From: Heliocidaris erythrogramma
Lineage: Eukaryota; Echinodermata; Echinoidea; Camarodonta; Echinometridae
Direction of reading: 5' to 3'
Length of the DNA: 64,000 nt
Assembly (NCBI GenBank): GCA_025617745.1
Contig: CM046868.1
Coordinates: 22,373,608 to 22,437,607 of the forward strand
The translations under genes and the position numbers were made by a program. This document shows, piece after piece, positions 24,631 through 35,400 of this stretch (its first letter is position 1; the number at the start of each line of letters is the position of its first letter). Under the pieces are notes generated by a model that did no database searches, was not told the origin of the DNA, and saw nothing but the letters and a program-made list of their open reading frames with translations.

Positions 24631-24822
24631 AAAATCGAATGTAATGAAAAATCTCTCTGAATGTCTTAGTATGTAATATAAATATGTCATTTATAAAAAT
24701 ATCTAATAGGCCTAATCATTTATAAAAATGATGTTAAGTACTTGAAAAGAGTAGGAACATAAATGCTAGAGTTTTTTGTTGTTGAAAGATTGGAAATTAA
24801 GTGTATACAAGGGAAATGCCCA

Positions 24823-25792
24823 GGGCAGTCTCGCCTGCATTAATTGCGCAATTATCGGGGGCAAAATTTTGGTGGGGGTACTTAAGGGGTGCTGCCCCCC
24901 TACTCCATCCCCTGCTAATGATTAGGTACCCTATTTGCATTAATTTAGACCCTCTTTGCCTTAGGATGATTCTTACCTAGTTTGGTTAGAACCCAGCCAT
25001 GCATTAAAAATATCTCATTTTCATAATATGGGCACTTTAGGGGTGCTGCCCCTCAGCCCCCTTGAGGCAACGTACCCTGTTCAAGAAATTGAGGTCTCTT
25101 TCCTCTCAGGATGATACCTACCAACTTTGCTTACAATCTTGCAACAGGGCTTAAAGAAGAAGAAGCAAAAATGAATCTAATTACTGCCATTATTGCTCTT
25201 GGGGTGGTGCCCCCAAGACTTTACTGTATTGGTAGGTACCCCATCTGTATTGATATAGATCCTCCTTGCCTTAAGATGATCCCTGCCAATTTCGGTTGAA
25301 ATCCACCACCAGCAAAGTTTTGAGAAGAAGTCAAATGCATGTGTACATGTACATATTACTATACATGTATGTATAGAGACAAAACTAAATTTTACGAAAA
25401 ACTTAACCGAGTTAAACTGTCAGTAGGTGACCTTTAATGTGATGAAAATGTAAGATTTTGGGTATTCATTTGAAAGTGGAGAACATAAAGACAATTCCTA
25501 CCAGGAATGATTCCAAGTTTCAAAGAATTTGAACAAATACTTTTGAAATAAATTAAAAATTCAAAAACTTAACCTCAGATTAAGTTTTTGGAACACAATT
25601 TAACTCAATATTGACCTTAATTGACATTTGACCTTGACTTATGACCTGAAATTTGTTTCACATTATTTGTGATACTCTACAACTCTTGTGTGCAAGGTTC
25701 ATGGAAATTATTGACGCCGTCGACGTCGCCGCCGCCGTCGGAAAAAGGCGCCTATGTCTCGCTTTTTGCTTACACAGGCGAGACAAAAATCG
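24823..25792. mobile_element. Modular TIR-like element with internal repeats, about 970 bp
   Basis: The left end reads CAGTCTCGCCTGCATT and the right end, on the other strand, TTTTTGTCTCGCCTGTG, so the ends share an inverted TCTCGCCTG core. Inside are three degenerate units of about 140-220 bp built around GGGGTGCTGCCCC and GGATGATTCTTACC-AGTTTGGTT, and near the right end a CpG-rich GACGCCGTCGACGTCGCC tract. The GATGATTC/AGTTTGGTT module also occurs in the 35921-36727 element. No transposase is seen. Confidence 0.55.
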
Positions 25793-28700
25793 CTTTTACA
25801 TGCAAAGGTTCAACATTTCAAAGAAATTCCTCGACTATTTCTTAATGGTTTTCCATTAATGTTGTGCCTCATTTGAGAAGGAAGTGAATTGAAAACCGTT
25901 TATCAATATTCAAAATCTACCCCTCGATCACAGTGCTCAATTGCAAATTTTCCTGGGTAAATTGCACAAGAAATTGAATTTTGGGGGTTAAAAATACAAA
26001 CAAACAAAAATATCTACAGCTCAGTAGATTTGCTCCCTCGCTTGTACAATGACGTGGCTAAGATGGGGTGGGGGGGGGGGGGGGGGGGGGGTAGGGGCGC
26101 AAGTCGCACAACTTCATTGTTTGGCCCGGTCGCCATAAAAAAACCCAAAACAAACAAACAAACAAACAAACAAACATGCTCACAGCACCCCCACGAAACA
26201 AACTGAAACAAAAACAAATTGAAATGAAGCGAAACGAAAAGAAAAACGAAATAAAACAAATTATACCAGTCCCATTTGGCCATTTGAATAAACAAGGGGA
26301 AGAATTGGCCGAACTTTTCCATTAGGGCCAAGATCAATGATACAGTAATCGTCAGAACATGCACATTTGTATGTAAGTTGTAATTTGTGAGGATATTAAA
26401 GAGATTACATGATTTGAACACAGTTTACCATTAAGATTATCGATCAACACGATCGCAAAGACTTTAGAGAAATCAAATCAAGGCCATTTTCAATACCATA
26501 GAAATCATGTTCGGATTTCGTAATACGTCATAATCATTTTAATGTTTGCACATTTCAAAGGCTGACGGACAAGGCTTTTGAAATTGCGTTGATTTTTCGG
26601 AAGTCGACTTTGCGATCGTGCATTGATCTTGACTTTCAATGACCATCTCTCAAATCGAAAAGGAACTTACGATCAAAATCAGATGCGTGCAGGATCAGGA
26701 GGGAAGGGATTTTGTTGAGCTTTAAAAGCCTACGAACAGATTGGGAGGGGGAGGGGCTGATATTTAGACTGAATGGGAGATATAAGAGAAAGGCATCAAT
26801 GACATTTTTGGGGGTGGGGGGGGGGGGGGCACTTAAAAAGAATAGGCCCTATGAGGTTATACATAATTTTGCATAAATGTGTTTCTTTGAACATAATTCA
26901 TACTTCCTTTAACAAAACTGATTAAAGTGAATTTCCTCCTAATTTCCCTTTATATCTTTCTCTTATTTCTCTTTTTGTGGTTAACCTTCATTCTTTTATT
27001 TAAAGCCTTTCCTGGCAGGGACAATTGTTTTCTGCCATAATGAAGATAACACCAGTTCTATCCACTACAAACATGCCTTCACAAATAAATCCACAATATT
27101 GTAAGGTCTGGAGAAGAGAAATGATAGTTTTATAATGGGTATTTTTTTATTACATTCCATACAAAACGGCAATCCTGCACCATTCTTTTGATCAAACATC
27201 ACATTCCTTTCTTTGAAGACAGAAACAAAATTTACAAAAAGTTACAAATCATGTACTAAAAATAACCTGTAAACGTAAAAAAGACAATTGTATATCCTCA
27301 GTATTAAAAAAAATTACATTATAAATGCAAACAATGCATGTTCATCATCAATTTTAAAACTGATACAAGATCAAAACTGTGTAAGAAGAAATGATTGGAG
27401 AAGCAGAAAAAATATTGTACCTCATCTGTTGAGAGGCAGAAGGGCATTAACTTTGATTTACATCGAGATAGAATCTTTCTGGAACTCATCAGTTGGCCTC
27501 TTCCATTTCTCTGAAAAAACATAAATAAGACACTATCAAACTACTAGACAAAAATGTCTTCAAAAGAAAAGCAAGAACTGTCAAACCATAACTACAACAC
27601 ACACACGCTGACATCATAATGACTGAAGGCTACAAAAGTCAGTCAAAAGGATATTGAATAATGCCCTTCTGGCAATGACCCAAAGCCAGCAATTGCAACT
27701 GTACATTAATGTCAATCTCTGATGAATACCACAACATGAATCTTTATAAAAGAAGGTGTCGGGGTCCCTTAGGTATGTCATCCAACTCTGAAGTTGATTG
27801 GACTGGCCCAGGCTAAATCTACCCGTGGCATTCATGTTCTTTGGCAATGTCATACAATTTCACTTTCAAAGACACATGTTCGAAAATCATTCCAAAAGCC
27901 TATATGAAATGAGACTATATGGGTCGTGATGATGATATGGAATATCTTTTTTTTAGTTATGAATGTAGCTAAGATTTTGGAGTAATACATGGTATGAATA
28001 GAATTCTTATTGAAAATTAACAACTAATGTATCAGTTGCCCTTTTTGTTTAACACATGTACCAAACTTTTGAGTATTTTCCCTGAAACTTTCAAGGATAT
28101 TTTTGTTACATTCTAACATGAATTGATAAATAAACTACTTTTATAACCAATTCAAAGTATCAAATACTGTATTACCATTTATAATCTCCATTTACCATCA
28201 TGTATGACAGTATTGTACAAGGACTGGGGTGGGGGAAGGGGAGACCCTGTGATTAAACTTAAATAACCTCACAATATAGTAGTCGGATGGTGCAGTATTC
28301 CACTGTACTTACAAATCCAATCATTGAGATTACTGTATCTGTAAGAAACTTAAGCTCTTTCTAAATCCATAATTATTATCCTTGTACCAACATTAAGTGA
28401 TCATTACAGATCTTAACATCTTATATCACTCTAACTCTGGATTGTCATTTCAGTTCAGAATGTATTAAGGCTATGCCATTGAGAGAGGTGAGGCATGTGC
28501 AAGTTAGGTGAATGTACATACATAAAACTCCATCTTAAAATGGTTAGTACTGATATAATCTGGTATACAATAATGGTAACTCTATACAAAAATAAGATTG
28601 TCTAGTATATATACACAATGCTGAATCGAACTATCCCTACAAGTTGAATAAACCTGTCTAATTTTGCATATACATGTATGTATCAGAATAACAGGATATT

Positions 28701-28865
28701 TCTTATCGTTCAAAATTGTGTGGGTAGGAATGGTTGTAATATTAATGGTTAACATAAAATATCTGAAAATCAGTCCCTTTTTTATACATACTGATCATAA
28801 GAAAATATTGGCTGCTCTGAAAATGATAGCAAGAACTGACACAAGGGTCAATTCTTAATTCTTTG

Positions 28866-29190
28866 ATTCGGAAAACGGTGTTGAAGAGAGACATACTGAA
28901 GCTTTTCATCTTGCACTCATCGGAGTATACTGCAAGAATGAACAGAAAGCTGAAATCGAACAATATACCGGAAACTAAAGGAACAAAGCGCGCGAAATAT
29001 TAAATAGATTTTGATTGGCTCCCTGAACATAACAGGAAATTAGGCTTATTGATAGCCGGTTTTGTAATAACGGGAGCTAAAATAATACGAGCGTCCTCAT
29101 GAACTCTTTCTGTTGGCACAGGGTCAGTGAGCTGAATGTATGTGGCCTCGAAAAGCTTTAGTATGTCTCTCTTCAATTCCGTTTTCCGAT
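28866..29190. repeat. Inverted repeat with arms of about 41 bp
   Basis: The left arm at 28866-28907 and the right arm at 29150-29190 are inverted copies (CGGAAAACG then TTGAAGAGAGACATACT then AAGCTTTTC) with about four differences, separated by 242 bp. Translated outward, both arms give a similar peptide (RKTxLKRDILKLF). Either they are arms of a fold-back element or an inverted duplication of a short coding piece. The 71-codon minus-strand frame starting at 29215 covers the right arm. Confidence 0.7.
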
Positions 29191-31676
29191 TCTGTAGTAC
29201 TAAACATCTTTTCAATTCTTTGATTTTTAATTATAACAAAGCCTATGGGACCAGCCAACTGACTTTGCTACAACACAACAAGAAGAAAGATAACAAAGAA
29301 AAACTGATAAGATATTGTATATCTGTTATCATTTTATCACATTTAAAATCTAAAGACCAAAAAAATGAAAATAAATGGATAATTTAGCAATGAAGCATAC
29401 CATATTAATAAACAAAAATGATATTAACAAAGACAAACATTTGACAAAGTTCCAATCTAAAAATTCTTTAGTAGCATCTAAGTCAAACTAGAAAAAAATA
29501 ACATATACATGTAGCTGGACAATACTTAATATATTCATGTTAGTAAATCTAAGTTATATCATCAATGGAACAGAACAATAAATATGGCCAACGCAAATAA
29601 ATGAAATAGGACAATTAAGCCTGATTTGTATATATTTGACTAATCTCTCCACATGTAAGAACAATAATCTCATAAAAATGAAAACGCAATAAAATATTCC
29701 TTATGTTATGATGCATATACATCTTTCCCTTGGCAAAAAGTAAGGCCGATATGTCTGCTCAAAACATTTTTATCCACCAAAACAATATTTTCAATACTAT
29801 CTGTTAGTAGAGTAGGGTTATTTCAAATCATTGTAATAGACGTAGGTACCCTGCAATTTAATTCAATTTAATTCAGTTCAAAGTTCAGTTCACATTTATA
29901 TATTGTGTTAATTAATATGATTATATGATTATAAAGCTACTTTATAAAATTGGTATAATTTTTTTTTCTTGAATACAGGATTATAGATATAAAAATAGTT
30001 TGGAAGATCATTTTTTGTTATTTGATGCTTTCATTCTAAAAAAAAAAGTTGATAAATAGGCAGCATTCACTGATGAAATACAAAAGGCACTATATGAATC
30101 AAGGTGACAACTACTTTTTGCATCACTGATTTGATTTGAGTGAATCCATTTTAAAAAGGTGATTTCAGAAGATTTAAATACATATATTCATTTGCATGTT
30201 TTATACAATTTCTTAAAATATACAAATTCAATGTATAAATAGTAATGCATAGAACAAGGTTAAGCTTGTTATCGAAAGATCTCGAAATTGAACTCAAGAT
30301 GAAGCAGAGGAATATATTGAGAAACAAAGAAGGAGGAGGGAGAGAGATAGAAAATGAGAGAAAGGCAGAGAGAGAGAGAGAGAGAGAAATGAATATAAAA
30401 AAGGAACAAATGCCCATTATTTCATCACCAGCAGTGGCTTATCAAAATTACAGAGTGTGTGATTATCAATTCAAATTTATGTAGAGCAATAGTATCTTTT
30501 ATTTCTTTCCTCAAAGCTATGCACTTCACTCCACTGATAACCAAACAGGCAATACACCATATAATACAACTATGGCCCTTTTGCAGAAAGTTGCAAAAGC
30601 AGTTAATTCAGTAACAAATGAAATATATAATTTTCTCAATCTTGATTTCCGTTGGTGTTTTTAAAAAGAAAAGTCATGTTTTCAGGGCAAAACATGACTG
30701 TTATTTGGAAGAAATATTTGATCACTTAAAGATTGCTAATAATTAAGAAAAAAATAGCTTACAATGTGATATGCAACTCCCCTTGAATTTTCTCTGATAC
30801 TCTGACAGGTGTTTCCCAGCAAGTTATACTCTAAAATGCATATGACTGTAAGTAATTGAATTAACGGATTTGACATTTTAATATTGAAGAACTACATGTA
30901 ACAGCCACTCCATCGGAATGTAGTCTGATCATCTATTGTGAACACTATTTATTATTTCAACAGGATGTTGAAATTTGCACAAAGGACCTATCCTTATAAT
31001 GCTGATAAACAACAATAAGAATATTTAACTAAACTATACTGTAAAATTAACAAGAAATGTTGCAGGAATAGTATATCTGATTGAAATTTAAGCTTTCACT
31101 GTATGGTTCAACATTGTTAACTGTATTTCAGGTTTCAAGCTGAAAGACAATCTTTATTAAAGAAAGTTATGACTATTCATAATCAATACTGTTTTGCCTC
31201 CTATATATAAATTTATATATGCCGCATGGTACAACATAAATAGTTATTTCCATACATAGACATAAATTTCACAGTTATATGATAATAGATATTTTACATC
31301 TGTGCTCAGGAAATCATCATGTCCACTATGGTATAATGTGCGACAGAAAACTTGGCCATTAAATGCGCAATCAATCTTTTTAATTAAATCTATGCGCAAG
31401 ACATTTACAAAGATGCTTTCATTTACTATCACAGAGTTGCCATTTTGCATTACAGAGTGAGTGCTGATGCTCACATCAAATTCATAATTCAAATTTGAAA
31501 TAGATTCAGAGCTAATTCCACATGAAAAATGGACTACGGTAATTAAACCTTTAAAGAAATATAAGCCATACATATTTTGTTTTTGATTGTCATACAGGAA
31601 GACATTTTGCAGTAACAGATTACCATAATGTATAAGCCATTAATAATAATCCAATTAATTAAAGTCCACTCCAAAT

Positions 31677-31682
31677 TTTATT
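31677..31682 (-). promoter_or_regulatory. Candidate polyadenylation signal AATAAA
   Basis: This AATAAA on the minus strand lies about 434 bases after the stop of the Mieap-domain gene and just past the SINE. Another AATAAA occurs near 31152-31157. With AT-rich sequence such hexamers are common, so assignment is tentative. Confidence 0.3.
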
Positions 31683-31719
31683 AACTGACATGGAAATTCT
31701 TTTTGCCAAATTGATCGTG

Positions 31720-31908
31720 GGCCCGGCAGCTACTGTGCAGCGCCAGATCGACATTGCTCTATCCCTTCAATTGTTGAATGCCAATCAAAGTAGCAGCAAC
31801 TCCCATCTTTTAACATCTTTTGGTATGACCTGGCCGAGGTTCAAAGCCACGACCTCCCGATTGTGAGATGGACGCTCTACTGACTGAGCCAACACATCAG
31901 GTTTTTTC
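31720..31908 (-). mobile_element. tRNA-derived SINE
   Basis: On the minus strand the segment near 31905-31850 reads TTGGCTCAGTCAGTAGAGCG, an RNA polymerase III A-box pattern. It is followed about 35 bases on by GGTCGTGGCTTTGAA, close to the B-box consensus GGTTCGAATCC. This is the layout of a tRNA-related SINE head; the body continues to about 31720. It lies about 210 bases past the stop of the Mieap-domain gene on the same strand, so it may be transcribed in that gene's 3' UTR. A functional tRNA is unlikely because the acceptor stem and T-loop are degenerate. Confidence 0.65.
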
Positions 31909-32115
31909 GTTTGTTTTTTTTACACCTATTCGCGAATTGTTGTAAGGTCAAAAATTTAACAACACACAAAAATGAGCTGGCAATGCACTGCAAACATGTA
32001 TTGTAAGTAGTCTGTGTTAATTATTGCAAAAACAATAAATTGTAAAACTGTATTTGTGCCTGTCATCCTCAAAAATATTTGTATGCAGAAATATTGGTAC
32101 AGTACATTTGATGGT

Positions 32116-32400
32116 TTACGTTAAGACAACCCCTTTATACACACACATCCCTGTGCTTTCTTCAATCACACATGGCCAGAGGTAAGACATGACTGTTGTT
32201 GATCTCCTGTTTGTGGCTGGTGCCCTCTGGTGGGCATCTGAGTTGAATGTCATGTTGTCGTAGGTGATGGTCAGGGGCGGGTCCTGGATGGTCAGTCTCC
32301 ATGCCAACGACACGCAGCGCTCGATGAATTTGCCAAGCTCGGCGGATGTCTTAAGCTTTGGGTAGTCGTAGAGGGCGGTAAACAGCTGCTTTCTGACCTC
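32116..32400 (-). CDS. Exon I: terminal exon with the Mieap-like core
   Basis: The acceptor TTTTAAACAG precedes 32400; 94 codons end with TAA at 32118-32116. The peptide contains FIERCVSLAWRLTIQDPPL, a YDNMTFN turn, VMSYLWPCVIEES and CVYKGVVLT. These match the conserved 'DFI..C..A..M....PPL.I.Y', 'WP.L.E' and 'KG..VT' positions I know for SPATA18/Mieap. Ending right after the KG..VT motif is shorter than vertebrate Mieap, which has a further basic tail. Confidence 0.9.
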   Translation of the reverse strand, partial: EVRKQLFTALYDYPKLKTSAELGKFIERCVSLAWRLTIQDPPLTITYDNMTFNSDAHQRAPATNRRSTTVMSYLWPCVIEESTGMCVYKGVVLT

Positions 32401-35400
32401 CTGTTTAAAAGCAAGAGAGGGGATACTTGGGAATTAGGAGAGGGCTGCAAGTGACCTTTAGATTAAAAGATTGAATCATTCAGGTTTGCATTTTACAAAG
32501 AAACTGTTATATTTTCAACATCTGCACAGAGTTGATTACAAAGAATGGCTTAATAATAGATACTTATATAGCGCAAAATGCTAAAGCCTCTAGCCAAAAG
32601 GACTGCATTAAAATGCCAAAGATAGTCAAAAGAGTAGCATATATGTAAACAACAGCATTTTGAAAATTGAACCTCTGATAATTCTCTTACTCTGGGTAAT
32701 CACACACCTCGTAAAAATACAGCATTAACATATAGAACTTTACATCTCTATTTTCTGAGAACTAAAGGAAGAGAATTTGTGCATAGTTATCATATAGAAT
32801 TATTGTATACCCACATGGTGTGTGTGTGTGAAATACTGGCTTCTAATCTTTGAAGTATTCATTAACTGTTTTACACTTTGGCAGTTCAACACTTATTTCC
32901 CATTCATTATAACAGCATAATGGTAAGGTAGCTTTAATAGCTAAACGTAATCACGTAAAGATGTCGGAAAGACACAAATAGCTATTTGCTAGTTTTTTTC
33001 TACGCATCTACAATTACAATCAGACTTATCTCATAAAAGTTTTTATATTGTATTGCTTAAAAGTGTTAAATACCAATTGTACTTCCTAATATTTTGGTGC
33101 TGCCTCTATGGAATGAAATTATAATTTTCAAATAACTTTGTCATTTACGTCTTTCCTTTTTCGTTCCATCCAGTTTCGCTAAACTACCTAAGAAAGTTTT
33201 CTGGGACAAATTAATGCTACTCTAAAATGATCTTACTTTCTAAAAAGGCAAATTCCTTACAATGATGATCCTTATAACTTTACACTGCATAAAGCAAGAA
33301 TAATAACGTGTACTGTGTTACCAATGGATTTTCTTGAAATGCGATTGACTGTATCATAAGAAGACCTTACATTTACTAAGTTTTGGGTGGTGACTTATTT
33401 TCCACTCAGTCTAGGTCCTTTTTACACCCATAATCTTACCTGAACCAATGGATTTAGGTCGTAGCCATCCCCGAGTCTCCTTAGGAACTGGAGCAACTCT
33501 CCATTGGTCTTTTCTTTCTTTATGTTGTTCCCATGATTACCTCCTGCTTCACCATTCGCTTGGGGATGGGACGCCTGTAATAGCTGTTGAACCCCACCCT
33601 GGATGGATTCCATGGTGTTCTTGGCAGTCCTGAATGCAAGCTGAGAGGGAGGAAATATACATAATATTATTACTCTCGGTCAAAAGAGTCATCCCTAATA
33701 TGCACCTTATAAAGCGTTAACTGATATCTTTAAAACTAATCTTGAGTTTAAATTTAGTACTGATATTTTCAGAAATAGGAATGGAGGGGGAGGGGACTCG
33801 CTACTTGTTATCTAGTTGTTATCTAGTAAATGTTTTGTACTGATACACATATCACAGAATTTCTACTCTATCATTGCTGTATGGCTTGTAGTTTTAATTA
33901 ATAGATATTTGTAAGATTACATTAACCATTTGTAAAGGGTTTACTCACTTTTTGGGGGATACTGTATCTAAATTTTTCAGTTCAGTTCAGTTTTTATTCA
34001 ATTCCAATAAAATACAAAATACAAAATACAATCATGACAGAATAACAGTATAAATCCATCAATAGTACAGAATAAGGTAGAATAATAAAACAATAAAACA
34101 GATAACAATACAAGTATTATTGGAATTGGGTGGCCATAAAAAACCATAAGGATTTGTCGGGACGACCACCCTTAATAAAGGTAAAATAAGTTCATTGAAC
34201 ATTCAATATAATATACAAAATTTCAAAGATAATAGCGTACTATAATCGAATAAGTAATTAAGAATATATGACACCTATTATTCAAAAATACATATTACCG
34301 CACAAACCCAACACAGGACAATACAAGGCAGTAAAATCAAGAATTCCAAATTTCAAACACTTGTGATTAAGTAAGTTTTGAGTTTTCTTTTAAATGTATT
34401 CATTGAGTTAAGTGATTTTATTTCGAGTGGGAGATTATTCCAGATAACAGGAGCATGATGTTTAAAAGAGAATAGTGCGTAAGTTTTATTAACAGTCCAT
34501 AGATGATATTTATTTCTGTTTCTTGTATTATGGTCATGAACAGCTGAATTCAAAGTGAGCATTGATGATAATGATTTATAAGAGCATATTCTGCTTATGT
34601 TTAAAAAGTAATATTGCACAGTAGTAAGAGTTGAGTTGAAAGACAGTAAGAACATTATATTCAACAAATAATTCTTTAGTATGGGCTTGTCTCCAAGAAA
34701 ATGAACAGATACGAATAACTCTTTTCTGTAGTATATACAATGGTTGTAGTTTCGTCGGATATGTGTTTGCCCACACTACATTACAGTAAGATAAATAAGG
34801 CAAGATTAAGGTGTTATACAAAGTAATAAGAATACGTTGGGGCAAAAAATTGCTAAGTTTGCGGATGACACCAACATTTTTGGATATTTTGTTTGTTACA
34901 TCTGTTATATGGTTATTCCATGTAAGTTTTTCATCAATTAAGACACCTAAAAATTTTGTGTGACTTACACGTTTTATAACTTTATTATTCATTTTTATAT
35001 CTAATAATTCTGTGTTATTATTTTTAGTATAATTATTGACATAAAAATATATATAATTTGATTTTTCCATATTTAAAGATAATTTGTTATAGTAAAACCA
35101 TTCAGATACTTTCTGCAATTCAAATTTGAGAATATTATTCAAAGATTGTAAAGAATCATGAGAAACTAAAATGTTGGTATCATCCGCAAAGAGTAAAAAT
35201 CTCAACTTATTTGAACAGTTTGGAAGATCATAAATAAACATCACGAATAAAAGTGGCCCCAGGATAGATCCTTGGGGCACACCGCATAAAACATTTAAAG
35301 GCTCAGATAAAACATTATTGTAAGAAACGTATTGCACACGATTAGATAAGTAGTTTTGAAACCAGAGTAAAGGAAGACCCCTTATTCCATAAAATTGCAG

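Larger units (their letters stand above)
25793..32115. other. 3' flank of the Mieap-domain gene, no accepted gene
   Basis: This 6.3-kb stretch lies downstream of the minus-strand stop at 32116. It contains a G-tract (26066-26091), (CAAA)n near 26152-26175, a T/A-rich region and (GA)n near 30365-30388. It also has an inverted repeat at 28866-29190 and a SINE at 31720-31908 (both annotated). A pyrimidine-rich acceptor followed by a short frame at 27510-27458 on the minus strand looks exon-like but cannot be joined to any donor. A long 3' UTR could extend into this region. Confidence 0.5.

Noticed and set aside
25111..25299. 62-codon plus-strand frame
   Set aside because: Lies within the repeated modules of the 24823-25792 element.
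24823..25792. CRISPR-like regular repeats
   Set aside because: The units are degenerate, over 140 bp, and in a eukaryotic context; no short repeat/spacer pattern anywhere in the window.
26014..26421. 135-codon minus-strand frame, hydrophobic
   Set aside because: Built on a (CAAA)n tract and a G-tract; no motif or splice context.
27458..27510. Short terminal-exon-like frame (KWKRPTDEFQKDSISM then stop) after a good polypyrimidine-AG on the minus strand
   Set aside because: No upstream exon with matching phase found; the main gene already ends at 32116. It may be an exon of an unseen transcript, but support is too thin.
31850..31908. tRNA gene on the minus strand
   Set aside because: A-box and B-box are present but the B-box is degenerate and the flanks do not fold into an acceptor stem; the SINE explanation fits better.
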